Of a stretch of DNA of 64,000 nucleotides, positions 24,916 to 34,078 are shown piece by piece. The translations under genes were made by a program, and so were the position numbers. The notes beneath the pieces are model-generated. The model was given only the letters and a program-made list of their open reading frames with translations. It did not search any database and was not told where the DNA came from. Position 1 is the stretch's first letter. Each line of letters begins with the position of its first letter. The stretch is from Sorangium cellulosum So ce56 (lineage in GTDB: Bacteria > Myxococcota_A > Polyangia > Polyangiales > Polyangiaceae), in contig NC_010162.1 in NCBI RefSeq assembly GCF_000067165.1, positions 124,001 to 188,000 on the forward strand. Reading direction: 5' to 3'.

Positions 24916-26511
24916 TCAGCCTCGCCCCTTGCCGGTGCCGTACAGGAGCGCCCGCACATCGAGCTTCGCGGGGCGCTTCGGCGCTCCGGGGGGCGGCGGC
25001 TCCGGGGGCGGCGGTTCGGGAGGCGGCGTCGCCCAGGCGAAGGTGCCCCCCGCGGCCGCGGGGCTCGCCGGCTCCGGCGTGGGGACCGCAGGCGCGGCCG
25101 CGAAGTTCGCCGGCTCCGGCGTGGGGACCGCGGGCGCGGCCGCGCTGGCGGCGGGAGCGCTCGGCTCGGCCGGCAGCGCAGGGGTCGGCTCGGCCGGCGG
25201 CGCGCGTGGCGGTTCGGCCGTGAAGGGAGTCGCCGGCTGGCGCGCCGCATGGATGCCGACGTCCCTCGGCATCTGCATCGTCCCCGACCTGCCGAGCGGA
25301 GCCTCGGGCGGCGATGGTGCAGGCCGTTTCGGCGGCGACGGCGAGGCGCCTGCGGGGGCCGGACGAAACGGCAGCGTCGCCGGGACCGCGAGCGCCGTGT
25401 CCGGCGCGATGTCCAGCGTCCCGGTGGGACCCATGCTCGCCGCGGCGGACAGCGCGACGGTCGACTCGAGGGCGGCGTCGTCCTCATTGCCCGCCGCGCC
25501 CGCGCGGGGCGCCGTCGCTCCGGCCCTGCTGACCGCGGCGCCCGGAGCGGGCCACGCGATCGGCGCGCCCGGGAGCTCGACGCCGGCGAGGATGCGCATG
25601 CGCGGGAGCACGTCCTCCGAGGGCACGGGGAAGCTGCCGCGCCACGTCACCGTGCAGCGCTGCTCGTCGCCGTCGATGCGCAGCACGTCGGCGCTCAGCG
25701 GGAGCTCCTGGTGCTCGGCGAGGCCGAGGCCCGCAAGGCCGTGGATGCGCGCGAAGCCGCGCGCGCCGGGCAGGCGCATGCGCATGCGCGGCGCGCTCGG
25801 GTGCAGGCCGTCCATCACGATCCACTCGTCGCCGCGCAGGAAGTGCGTGCGCTGATCCGGCGGCGCCGCCTGGAAGTAGTCCCAGCTGAGCTCGTCCTGG
25901 ATCTCGGGGATACCGCGCTCCAGCAGGGCGCGCGGGGTCGCCCCGAGGAGCCGCCGGCGGGCGGGGATGGCCTTCGAGAGCGGGCCGAAGCCAGCCACGC
26001 GCCTCGCGTCGACCGGATCGAGGATGTTCGGCTCGCCCGAGCCCTGCGGATGGCCCTCCCCGAACGGGTTGTCCGGGAAGCCGATCCCGCCAAAAGCGTG
26101 CTCGTAATCGATGGGGAGCCGCACGAAGCCGCCCCGCTTGCGGACCATCAGCGTCTTGTCCAGCAGCGTCCAGCTGCTCGAGAAGACTCCCAGCCGGACA
26201 TGCGCCGCCTCGACGGGGCGGCCGTGCGGCGCATGCGCATGGCCCGTGAAGAGCACGTCGGCCTTGAGCAGGCGAGGGACCAGATCGGTCGTGAACCGGA
26301 TGCTCCGCGAGAGGAGCCCGCCGTGATGGACCTCCTCCCGAATGATCTCCTGCGGCGCGATGCGCTGCATCATCGTGTCGCTGGCGAACCCGAAGGTGGC
26401 TTTCACCATCGCGGTCACCCAGAGCTTGCCCTTGAACCTCCAGGCCATGGCGGCGGCGGTCGCAGCGCCGATCGGCGTTACGCTCACATGCGGAGGGCTG
26501 CTCGTCGCCAT
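24916..26511 (-). CDS. DUF2169 T6SS adaptor with Pro/Ala-rich tail
   Basis: A 531-residue protein. Residues 1-330 are DUF2169 (MAWRFKGKLWVTAMVKATFG; LLKADVLFTGHAHAPHGRPV; YEHAFGGIGFPDNPFGEGHP; QAAPPDQRTHFLRGDEWIVM). The last 200 residues are low-complexity Pro/Ala/Glu sequence with repeats (APAVPTPEPANFAAAPAVPT), ending in a basic patch (KRPAKLDVRALLYGTGKGRG). It is the first gene of the minus-strand T6SS tip operon, 162 bases before the first vgrG. The disordered tail may tether cargo. Its promoter must lie in the 291-base gap to the divergent Uma2 gene. Confidence 0.88.
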   Translation of the reverse strand: MATSSPPHVSVTPIGAATAAAMAWRFKGKLWVTAMVKATFGFASDTMMQRIAPQEIIREEVHHGGLLSRSIRFTTDLVPRLLKADVLFTGHAHAPHGRPVEAAHVRLGVFSSSWTLLDKTLMVRKRGGFVRLPIDYEHAFGGIGFPDNPFGEGHPQGSGEPNILDPVDARRVAGFGPLSKAIPARRRLLGATPRALLERGIPEIQDELSWDYFQAAPPDQRTHFLRGDEWIVMDGLHPSAPRMRMRLPGARGFARIHGLAGLGLAEHQELPLSADVLRIDGDEQRCTVTWRGSFPVPSEDVLPRMRILAGVELPGAPIAWPAPGAAVSRAGATAPRAGAAGNEDDAALESTVALSAAASMGPTGTLDIAPDTALAVPATLPFRPAPAGASPSPPKRPAPSPPEAPLGRSGTMQMPRDVGIHAARQPATPFTAEPPRAPPAEPTPALPAEPSAPAASAAAPAVPTPEPANFAAAPAVPTPEPASPAAAGGTFAWATPPPEPPPPEPPPPGAPKRPAKLDVRALLYGTGKGRG

Positions 26512-26802
26512 GGATCCACCAGCGATGAGACCCGCCCTCCGACGCTGCTGTCAAGCCATTGCGGCCGTCACGGGGCGCAGCGATCACCGGCTCAATCGGC
26601 GCGTCCGCGCATCGGCATTCTCGGCGGGAGATTCGATGTCATCGACGCACCGAGCGGAGCCTGCGAGCCGTTGAACCAGGTGCTGCCGTGCGGTCGCGAT
26701 GGTGAGGAGGGCGCCGGAGACGCCGCCTTGCGGCGTCGGACGCGGAGGCCGCGCCCGAGCGCCCGCCACCCGCGGCGAACGCCGTGCGCTGTGCCATACT
26801 GC

Positions 26803-27387
26803 GTGGCCACGGTGGCCCCGGCACATCGCATCCACTACACGTACGCCGAGTACCTGGCCCTCGAGGCGTCCAGCAACGTCAAGCACGAGTACCTCGACGG
26901 CCAGATCTACGCCATGGCGGGAGGTACGCCCGAGCATGCCGCGCTCGCTGCGGCGGTCATCGGCCTCCTCTTCCTCGAGCTTCGCAGAGGTCGATGCCGT
27001 GCTTACGACGCCGCTCTTCGCGTGGGTGTGCCGTCGACAGGCCTCGCCACCTACCCCGACGTCACGGTCGTGTGTGGGCCGATCGAGCGCGACGCCCAGG
27101 ACGAGCAAGCCGTGACGAACCCCACGCTCATCGTCGAGGTGCTGAGCCGCAGCACCGAGGAGTACGACCGTGGCGACAAGTTCGAACATTACAAGAGCCT
27201 CGCCTCCTTGCGCCAGTATGTCCTGGTGTCGCACCGGGAGCGCAGCGTGGAGGTGTGGACTCGCGACGTCGACGGCGACTTCACGTCTGCCATCGCGCGG
27301 GACGGCGACGTCGCGCACCTCGCGTCGATCGGCGCCCGGCTCGACGTCCGCGAGCTGTACGAGGCTGCGGCCGAGCCGGGGGCCTGA
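26803..27387 (+). CDS. Uma2-family (PD-(D/E)XK) endonuclease-like protein
   Basis: A 194-residue Uma2/DUF820 protein. Motifs are YTYAEYLALEASSNVKHEYL, DGQIYAMAGGTPEHAALAAA, YPDVTVVCG (catalytic Asp), TLIVEVLSRSTEEYDRGDKF (Glu and charged cluster) and HYKSLASLRQYVLVSHRERS. The family has a PD-(D/E)XK nuclease fold, is greatly expanded in cyanobacteria and myxobacteria, and has an unclear role. Two in-frame GTGs (26803, 26812) are possible; VATVAPAHRIHYT from 26803 matches the usual start best. It sits directly upstream of the truncated RHS gene, where the RHS N-terminus should have been. Confidence 0.85.
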   Translation: MATVAPAHRIHYTYAEYLALEASSNVKHEYLDGQIYAMAGGTPEHAALAAAVIGLLFLELRRGRCRAYDAALRVGVPSTGLATYPDVTVVCGPIERDAQDEQAVTNPTLIVEVLSRSTEEYDRGDKFEHYKSLASLRQYVLVSHRERSVEVWTRDVDGDFTSAIARDGDVAHLASIGARLDVRELYEAAAEPGA

Positions 27388-27479
27388 GGACGGCGCTATC
27401 GACAGGACGTTGTGACAACCTGGCGGTCGAGCGGAGCGACGGCACGCGCGTCTCGTACGCCTACGATCGAGAGCTCGAC

Positions 27480-29801
27480 ATGGTACGCATCGTCAACGAG
27501 GAGGGGGACGTGCACACCATCGAACGGGATCTCGAGGGTCGGATCCTCTCCGAGCGCACCTTCGACGGTCGCTTGCTGCAGTACAGGAATGATCAGGCAG
27601 GGCGGCTGTCGAGGATCACCTTCGACGATGGCGAATTCGTCGAGCTCGTCCATGACGAGCTCGATCGTCTGATTGCGCGTACCTTCTCGGACGACACATC
27701 CCACAGGCTGGAGTACGACGAGCGCGGGCGCCTCCTGGGCTTCGAGACGGAGGCCGTCAGCACGCTCTATACGTACGACGCGCGAGGGCGTTGCATCCGC
27801 GAGGACACGGAGCGGAAGGACGATCGCTCGTCCGCGACATCGCTCCGGCACGTCTACGACGCCGGCCTGCATCGCACGAAGGTGGAAGTGCTCGGCGCTT
27901 TCTCGATCGCCGCCCCGCGCGACACCGCCGGGCGATGCGCCGCGCTCGTCTTCTCGGATCTCTCGGGTGCCCAGGGTGCGAACCAGCCGATCGCGAGGTT
28001 CGCGTACGACCCGACGGACGGCGAGACGGGGCGCTTCTTCGCCGGCGGTGGCCGCATCGAGCTCACGAGGGACGCGCACGGCAACGTCCTCCGCTCGGCG
28101 GTCTTCGGCGGTGGCACTGCCGTCATCCGACCGGGCGAACCCATGTGGGTCGGCGCCCTGGCCGGCCCGGAGACCCTGCGGTTCGACTACCGATGGTCGC
28201 CTGCCGACGAGCTCCAGGTGCTCGCCGATCGCGATCGTGGGGCGCAGTCCTTCCTGTACGACGCGCGCGGCCGAATCGCGCAGAAGCAGCATGAGGGGCG
28301 GGCCAGGACCGAGGACTACGTGCTCTCGCCGCGAGGCGACGTGCAGTGGATTGACGGCCGCGCGCAGTCCCACCTCAGCGGTGGCCGCCTCGTGACCACG
28401 AACGGCGCGGCCCTCACGTACGACGCGCGCGGCCGGCTCGTGAAGAAGGTGGAGGGCACCGCGGTGACCACCTACGCATGGAGCGCGCTCGGCCTGCTCT
28501 CGGGCATGACGCTGCCCGACGGCACGCGCCTCGAGTTCGTCTACGATGGGTTCGCGCGGCGGATCGAGAAGCGGGTGCTGCGGCGGGACGCGGCGATGGT
28601 GCGGCACCGCTACCGCTGGGATGGCGAGGACCTCCTGGAGGAGACGGTGGAGCGCCAGGCGAGCGCCACAGGCGCATCCGCGGCGTTCGCGCTGGTGGAG
28701 CGCCGGCGCTACGCGTACTCGCCGAGCTCGCCGGCGCCGGTCGCGCAGGCGATCGACACCGAGGCGGGCCCGGGCGCCTGGAAGTACTTCGTGCACCGGG
28801 ACGGGGCGCCTGTGCCGCTCGGGCTCGTCAATGCTGACGGGAGCGTCGACCAGGTCTTCGAGACCGATGCGTACGGTCGGGTGATCGCGGGCGACGCGGC
28901 CGCCACGCTGGTCCGGTTCCCGGGGCACTGGTACGAGCCGGAGACGGGGCTCCACTACAACCGCTGGCGGTACTTCGATCCGGCGAGCGCGACGTACCTG
29001 AGCCCGGAACCGCTGGGGCTCGAAGGGGGGCTCGAAGCGTACGGGTATGTGAGCGGGAGGCCGCTCGCGCTGGTCGACCTGGATGGGCTGATGGGCTCCG
29101 ACCTCAGCACCCGGCGCCTTCCGCAATCTCAAGGAGGCGGCACGCGGGAGTTCACCGGACAGTCAGCCCGCTACCGCAACCCTCAGGGCGAGGGGCCGCT
29201 GTACGATCTGCATCCTGCCGTCGCCGCTGCGCTCCCTCAAGACTCCGGGCGCGGCCAGGGCAGGGATCCGTCCTGGTGCTCCGAGCCCCATGCGATTAGC
29301 AACTATCTCCGTGACTACGAAGACCGAAATGGGGTGAGATGCGATCCGGGTACACCGGAAGGCCAGCGGCACCTTCGCCGCGCCTTGCGTCGCATGGGAC
29401 CGATCGGAAGCACCGATGTGAATGGAACCGCATGCGCACCGTGTCCGAACTGCTCGCAGACCTTGGCTCGTTTGCATGCGCTGGCGGGCACAGGCCAGCA
29501 GCCCGAGACGATTCCCGCGTCACCCCCGAGAGGCGGACCGCCCCTCAACTTCAGGCCCGCAGGGGCGGGGGCACCGCTGGATCGCGCGCGGCAACAGGCC
29601 GCCCAGGGAAACACAGCGCCCCTGGACGACGCTCGCCGGGCCAATGCGACGCGGTACCGAGCGCAGCTCGAGGCTGAGCGGGCAGCAGGGCGCAATAATC
29701 TATCAAATGCGGAGATTCAGCGCCGCACCAATCGCGTGACCGGAATGACTCCGGGCGTCTTCGGAGGCACCGGGGAGAACAACGATTGGGGGCCGAGGTG
29801 A
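27480..29801 (+). CDS. N-terminally truncated RHS protein with deaminase-like C-terminal toxin domain
   Basis: RHS/YD repeats (YTYDARGRCIREDTERKD; LTYDARGRLVKKVEGT) run to the core end (HWYEPETGLHYNRWRYFDPA; YVSGRPLALVDLDGLMGS), as in polymorphic toxins. The last ~235 residues are variable: DPSWCSEPHAISNYLRDYED gives a C-x-E motif and ACAPCPNCSQTLARL gives CxxC. That is the zinc and catalytic pattern of YwqJ-type nucleic-acid deaminase toxins (assigned by motif only). RHS homology begins near 27418 without an upstream start; ATG 27480 is the first in frame, so the N-terminal secretion/PAAR part is missing. It may be an orphan cassette that recombines with a full RHS gene. The TGA overlaps the immunity GTG by 4 bases. 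Confidence 0.75.
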   Translation: MVRIVNEEGDVHTIERDLEGRILSERTFDGRLLQYRNDQAGRLSRITFDDGEFVELVHDELDRLIARTFSDDTSHRLEYDERGRLLGFETEAVSTLYTYDARGRCIREDTERKDDRSSATSLRHVYDAGLHRTKVEVLGAFSIAAPRDTAGRCAALVFSDLSGAQGANQPIARFAYDPTDGETGRFFAGGGRIELTRDAHGNVLRSAVFGGGTAVIRPGEPMWVGALAGPETLRFDYRWSPADELQVLADRDRGAQSFLYDARGRIAQKQHEGRARTEDYVLSPRGDVQWIDGRAQSHLSGGRLVTTNGAALTYDARGRLVKKVEGTAVTTYAWSALGLLSGMTLPDGTRLEFVYDGFARRIEKRVLRRDAAMVRHRYRWDGEDLLEETVERQASATGASAAFALVERRRYAYSPSSPAPVAQAIDTEAGPGAWKYFVHRDGAPVPLGLVNADGSVDQVFETDAYGRVIAGDAAATLVRFPGHWYEPETGLHYNRWRYFDPASATYLSPEPLGLEGGLEAYGYVSGRPLALVDLDGLMGSDLSTRRLPQSQGGGTREFTGQSARYRNPQGEGPLYDLHPAVAAALPQDSGRGQGRDPSWCSEPHAISNYLRDYEDRNGVRCDPGTPEGQRHLRRALRRMGPIGSTDVNGTACAPCPNCSQTLARLHALAGTGQQPETIPASPPRGGPPLNFRPAGAGAPLDRARQQAAQGNTAPLDDARRANATRYRAQLEAERAAGRNNLSNAEIQRRTNRVTGMTPGVFGGTGENNDWGPR

Positions 29802-31090
29802 AAACTCGATTCAGCCATCCCCTGCTCGGAACCATCGAGAAAGGTGCGTTTAGCCCCCAGCTCCGATCCATCTGCGGGGCCAAGCAGCTCACGGCCTCCC
29901 TGGCGCAGCTGAACGAGGTGGCAGAAAGGCTCGAGCCGTGGCGTGCTCCGAGATTCGAGCTGCGCGCGCGTGTCGATCTCGGGAACTTCTATCCCAAGAC
30001 GGGACCGGTCACCGCTCTCGACAAGACGAACGCTCTCGTCAAGGGCGTTGCTGGCCGGGTCGGCCAGGCGAGTCGCCAGTCTCGCCTGCACGGGTTCGTG
30101 TGGCATGTTTGCGACGGGGTGCTCGCATGGCGCGACGACGTGTTCTTGCGCGTGCTGGGCCCCACTGCGGCCAGCCTGCGGCCCTGGCTTGAAGAGTGTG
30201 CGGCCCTGCGGTTGCAGTGCGTCTTTCCGGTGGTGCGAGCGGCCGGCGAGTCGCCTATCGCACCGGAGTCTGGCTGGATCGAGTTTCGTGACGATTTCGT
30301 CGATGCGACTGGGCGAGCAGCCCTGGACAACGAAGCCTGGCACCTGGATCTCCCGCTTGCGGCGCGAGATAAGCGATTTCGGCAGAGCGTGATCGGGTTT
30401 CTCTGCGCAACCGTAGATCCAGCGTCGAGGACGCTTCCGTTGTCACCCCGCGTGAAAGAGGCGGCATCGCGTTGGCTCTGCCGGCTGCACGATCCCGGCG
30501 ACCCCGCGCGGCTCGCCTCGTGGATGCTGGAGAACGGCGGTAGCGAGGCGCTCGCCAGAGCGGCAGAAGACGCCGAGAGCTCGTTTGGCGGCCTGCGCAG
30601 CGTCGATCGGATCCAGCGCTTCGGCGGGATGCTGATGCTCGATCGTGCCCTCGCCGAGGGGAGCGTCGCGGAGTGGCCTATTCAGGAGACTCCCGGCGGC
30701 CCTGCGATTCTCCTGAGCCAGGATGACCTCGACAACCAGGATACGCTCGCTTGTATGACAAGGGATGGCAGTATGTGGGCATACGATTTCAGCTGGGGCG
30801 AGTGGGAGCGCACGAGCGACTCCGTGCGCACGTTCGTCGCCCGCATTGCGCTGTGGGGACACCCCAAAGAAGTGCCGACCCATGTCGCGCTGTCGCCGCT
30901 TGGCCGTGAGCTCTCCCGGGCGCTCGGCCTGAGCGAGGTCGAAGAGGCTAGCGACTCCATCGGCACGTTCTACGCCGGCGAGGCGGCGCTGGTGTTCGAG
31001 CGGAGGCGACCCGACCGAACCGTGACGCGCATGCGCGAGCTGCGCCCAGAGGCAGTGCTTGCCTGGGACGAACTCACCTCGTCTGTCTGA
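29798..31090 (+). CDS. Candidate immunity protein for the RHS toxin, copy 1
   Basis: 430 residues with no family I recognise. The GTG at 29798 overlaps the toxin stop (GTGA), the usual coupling of toxin and immunity genes. It has no signal peptide, so it would act in the cytoplasm, as expected for protection from a nucleic-acid-targeting toxin. Recognisable stretches are KQLTASLAQLNEVAERLEPW, RQSRLHGFVWHVCDGVLAWR, LSPRVKEAASRWLCRLHDPG and ELRPEAVLAWDELTSS. A second copy at 34075-35370 is about 85% identical by eye, with near-identical central segments. The function is inferred from position and duplication only. Confidence 0.6.
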   Translation: MKTRFSHPLLGTIEKGAFSPQLRSICGAKQLTASLAQLNEVAERLEPWRAPRFELRARVDLGNFYPKTGPVTALDKTNALVKGVAGRVGQASRQSRLHGFVWHVCDGVLAWRDDVFLRVLGPTAASLRPWLEECAALRLQCVFPVVRAAGESPIAPESGWIEFRDDFVDATGRAALDNEAWHLDLPLAARDKRFRQSVIGFLCATVDPASRTLPLSPRVKEAASRWLCRLHDPGDPARLASWMLENGGSEALARAAEDAESSFGGLRSVDRIQRFGGMLMLDRALAEGSVAEWPIQETPGGPAILLSQDDLDNQDTLACMTRDGSMWAYDFSWGEWERTSDSVRTFVARIALWGHPKEVPTHVALSPLGRELSRALGLSEVEEASDSIGTFYAGEAALVFERRRPDRTVTRMRELRPEAVLAWDELTSSV

Positions 31091-31092
31091 GG

Positions 31093-31328
31093 TGCCGCGG
31101 TCCATGAACGCGAACTGCTCGCAGAAGCTAGCTCGCGCGCACTGGTGGGCATGGGCCAGCTGCGTGGGAAGATTCCCAAGTCGTCCCCGAAAGGCGGACC
31201 CGCACTTCGGCTTCAGGTCTGCGGCGACGGGGACACTCCTGGCTCCCGCGCGGCAACAGGCTACCGGGGAGAGCGCAGCAGCCCTGGACGACGCTCGTCG
31301 GGCCAACGTGACGTGGTATTCACAGTAA
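31093..31328 (+). pseudogene. Relic of a second toxin C-terminus, 5' fragment
   Basis: The frame reads NANCSQKLARAHWWAW and ends ATGESAAALDDARRANVTWY then SQ and TAA. This parallels the intact toxin tail (NCSQTLARLHALAG at one end, AQGNTAPLDDARRANATRYR at the other). The nucleotide sequence between also aligns (CCGAAAGGCGGACCCGCACT versus CGAGAGGCGGACCGCCCCT) but with indels, so the CxxC-containing deaminase helix is lost. The companion 3' fragment is at 33985-34078. No start codon or function is expected. Confidence 0.75.
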
Positions 31329-31340
31329 ATCGAGGAAGCT

Positions 31341-32543
31341 GTGATCTCACCGCAGACGCTACAGAGGCCCGATTTCCCTGCGCTCCCTGGCGTCCCATCC
31401 AGGGATCGCGAGCGGCTCCGTTCGCGCTTCGCGGGTTGGGAGGACTGCTACCTCGCCTGCACGGGCGCCCCCACCGTCGCTCGCGATGAGATCCTCGACG
31501 CCGTCCGCGCACGTGGTGGTGATGTGCCATCTGCTTCGGAGACGTGTGGTTCATTCAGATGGTATGAGGGCTCCGTGCTGGTCACCGAGAGCCGGGACAC
31601 GTGGTGCCTTTACGCACGAAGCGCCGAGCGACTCATCCCCTGGATCCAGGCTTTCGGCGAGCGGCATCCACACAAGCCGATCTGGTTCCCTGCCTACTCG
31701 GCCGTGCTCGCCGAGGGCGAACCAGTGGAAGGCGAGGGGCTATCGTTCGACGACCGGGAGCCGGGCGTCGAGGGATCCTTTGGGGTGTGCAATGGCAGCG
31801 CGGCCGTCCGCTACCGCCTCCCTGGCGGAGGGGTATCGCTGGGGCTCGGGAAACGAGCGATCGCACGCTTGCATTCTCCGTGGCAATCGTCGTTTAACGA
31901 CGTGACCACGGCCCCGCGGTTCGTGGTCGTCAACAACGACGGCATCCCCGCTTTCCTCGCATGGTTCCACGCACAGGGAGCATCGTCCCGCCTTGGCGAT
32001 GCCGTCTCGGAAGCGCTCGGCCTCGCGCACGGCGTCCGGCGGTTCGATCGAACTGCCATGTGCGGTCCTGTGCTCTGCCACGCTGAGTTCTTCGCGGGCG
32101 CGGCTTCCGCGCAGGCGTTCGAATCGCCGCTCCTCGTCTCCGGCGACGCCTGGCTTCCGCCTGGTGGGCCATCGCGATTGCTGGTCGGCTACTGGGACAT
32201 CGGGACGTCTGACGCGTTCGTCTATCTCGGTGAGGACCGCCGTATCCACCGGTACGCGTTCGAGGAGGGCCTGTGGTCCATCTCGGCATCGAGCTACGCC
32301 GCCTACGTCGAGCGAATCCTTCGCTTCGATGCGAGGGTGGCAGCCACGCGCGAGTCGGATCTCCCGATGAATGAACTCTGCGAGCGCCTGGGGCTCGTGA
32401 TCGACCCGATTGGAACGGACGACTGCGCCTCATTGGCGATCTCTGCCGATCTCGTAGCATTCCAGCGCTCCGGTGAGCGAGCGCTGTTGAAGTGCTTCAC
32501 CCCGCAAGCCGAGGCACGGGTGTGCGAGACCCTCGCGGGGTAG
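31341..32543 (+). CDS. Candidate immunity protein, SUKH-like by impression only
   Basis: 400 residues. The GTG at 31341 follows a GAGGAAG ribosome-binding site. I recognise no family with confidence. The C-terminal stretch (GPSRLLVGYWDIGTSDAFVY, EDRRIHRYAFEEGLWSISAS, SYAAYVERILRFD) has the display-residue-then-helix rhythm of SMI1/KNR4 (SUKH) immunity proteins. The N-terminal half (SFRWYEGSVLVTESRDTWCL) is unassigned. It has no signal peptide. It is inserted with the next gene between the two halves of a decayed toxin C-terminus, which supports an immunity role (a polyimmunity array) rather than a housekeeping one. Confidence 0.5.
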   Translation: MISPQTLQRPDFPALPGVPSRDRERLRSRFAGWEDCYLACTGAPTVARDEILDAVRARGGDVPSASETCGSFRWYEGSVLVTESRDTWCLYARSAERLIPWIQAFGERHPHKPIWFPAYSAVLAEGEPVEGEGLSFDDREPGVEGSFGVCNGSAAVRYRLPGGGVSLGLGKRAIARLHSPWQSSFNDVTTAPRFVVVNNDGIPAFLAWFHAQGASSRLGDAVSEALGLAHGVRRFDRTAMCGPVLCHAEFFAGAASAQAFESPLLVSGDAWLPPGGPSRLLVGYWDIGTSDAFVYLGEDRRIHRYAFEEGLWSISASSYAAYVERILRFDARVAATRESDLPMNELCERLGLVIDPIGTDDCASLAISADLVAFQRSGERALLKCFTPQAEARVCETLAG

Positions 32544-32700
32544 GTCCTCCGTTGCGGCGGTTTCCGCTCCCTTTAGCGGCACGGCAGAGCATGCTCCCCG
32601 TCGGCGGGCGTGCGTACGCCTGGCCCGACCAGGAGCGCCGAGCGAGCCACCCGCCGATCCCCCGCCATCACTCGTCGGGGTCCTGGAGGCCACGCCTGTG

Positions 32701-33972
32701 ATGTTCAAGGAGCGCGACGATCTACCGAGCGCCCCGGGGCTCGAGAATCTGGGACCACTGGGCTCACTCGCCCTGTACAACGGGGCGGCGGTGCGCGTTC
32801 CACTCGCCGGGAACCCCTTCGAACCGCGACCTCCGGTGCCCGTTGACGATCCGGCTGTCCTCCGCGAGGCAGCGCGGCTGGTCTCCGAGGGGCTCGTGCT
32901 CCGCGAGCGCCACAACCACGGGGCGCAGGGAGCGCTCATGACCACGTGGGTCGAAGGCGCGTTGGGACCGCCGTGCGCAGTTCGCTCGATCGGGCGTTCG
33001 GAGCAATTGCTCTGGTTCGAAGGCGCGATCGTCCTGCTGCTGCGCGACGCGCTGACGGTGGCGTGCGCGACCAGCGAGCGACTTCGGGCTTTGCTCGCAC
33101 ACCCCCTGCCGCGTGGCCTCTCGCCCGCGCCGGCGAGGTACTCGTACGGCTCAATCGCCGGTGTTCCGCCGCGGGGGCCGCTGCTCGGGTCGGTGGACCA
33201 CATGGATAGATACTTCCCAGAGGCGTTCGAGCTGTACGAGACAGCGACCGGTTGCTGGATTCGCGGGGTGCTCGACGGCGCTTTCGAGACGCAGTTCCAC
33301 ATGACGGCTGGTGGGAGCATTGCCACGGTTCCGCGTCATCCCGATCGATTCGCGGGCGCCAGCTCGTTCGGAGAGTGGCAGCCTGGTCTGCGGAATCGTG
33401 ATGGTCTGCGCGCACAGCTCGAGCGATACCGGGCATCGGAGGCGCTTGCCAACGCTGTCTTCGCTGTGGACGAGCTCGTGGGGGGCTTCCGCGGGCAGAG
33501 GGGAATTTCACTCGTCGCCCCATGGGCGGCGGGCGCAATCCGGGAACGGACCGCGCCTGGCATCTGGTCTGAGCCAGTCCATCCTTACAACGGCGCCTGG
33601 TTCATCGGTTGGATTGAGAACTCGTCGGTGCGCACGAGCCTGTACGTCGATGAGGCGGGCGGCGTGTGGGCCTCGTGGCAGGAGCCGGACGACGACGATG
33701 TGCAATTGCGCCTGGTGGGCACGAGCGTCGGGCGCTGGTTCGAGCGCCAAGTCTACCTTCTCGAGAACGGCTACGCATCGGAGGCCACATGCCGTTCGGA
33801 GGAGGTGCTGCCCCACGGACTCAGTCTCCGCGGAGACCTCTCTGACGCTGCAGCGCAGGTCTTCGTGGACGGAGATGCCGTCTGGCTCGTCGAGGAGTGC
33901 GGCATTCAGCGAATGTCCCGATGCGTGTCCAGCGTGTCGGACGTGCTGGCCATCGCAGAACGCTTCAGATAG
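32701..33972 (+). CDS. Candidate immunity protein, unknown family
   Basis: 423 residues starting MFKERDDLPSAPGLENLGPL at ATG 32701, with GGAGG 9-13 bases upstream. No family is recognised. Features are RLVSEGLVLRERHNHGAQGA, VDHMDRYFPEAFELYETATG, HPYNGAWFIGWIENSSVRTS, and an end with AVWLVEECGIQRMSRCVSSV then SDVLAIAERFR, again like the C-terminal edge and helix of SUKH-type proteins. It is cytoplasmic by sequence. It lies between two candidate immunity genes, upstream of the 3' fragment of the split toxin relic. Confidence 0.5.
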   Translation: MFKERDDLPSAPGLENLGPLGSLALYNGAAVRVPLAGNPFEPRPPVPVDDPAVLREAARLVSEGLVLRERHNHGAQGALMTTWVEGALGPPCAVRSIGRSEQLLWFEGAIVLLLRDALTVACATSERLRALLAHPLPRGLSPAPARYSYGSIAGVPPRGPLLGSVDHMDRYFPEAFELYETATGCWIRGVLDGAFETQFHMTAGGSIATVPRHPDRFAGASSFGEWQPGLRNRDGLRAQLERYRASEALANAVFAVDELVGGFRGQRGISLVAPWAAGAIRERTAPGIWSEPVHPYNGAWFIGWIENSSVRTSLYVDEAGGVWASWQEPDDDDVQLRLVGTSVGRWFERQVYLLENGYASEATCRSEEVLPHGLSLRGDLSDAAAQVFVDGDAVWLVEECGIQRMSRCVSSVSDVLAIAERFR

Positions 33973-33984
33973 AGGTGGCTCGGA

Positions 33985-34078
33985 TGCCGAGATTGTGTGC
34001 CGCGTCAATCGAGTGGCCAGAATGACGCCGGGTATCTTCGGAGGGACCGGCCAGAACAACGACTGGGGGCCGACGTGA
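33985..34078 (+). pseudogene. Relic of a second toxin C-terminus, 3' fragment
   Basis: The frame reads DAEIVCRVNRVARMTPGIFG then GTGQNNDWGPT and TGA. It matches the last 32 residues of the intact RHS toxin (NAEIQRRTNRVTGMTPGVFG, GTGENNDWGPR). The TGA overlaps the GTG of the second immunity copy exactly as at 29798-29801. Together with the fragment at 31093-31328 it is a toxin copy split by two genes. Confidence 0.8.

Noticed and set aside
26584..27318. Minus-strand open frame opposite Uma2
   Set aside because: Antisense shadow of the Uma2 gene, with no motif.
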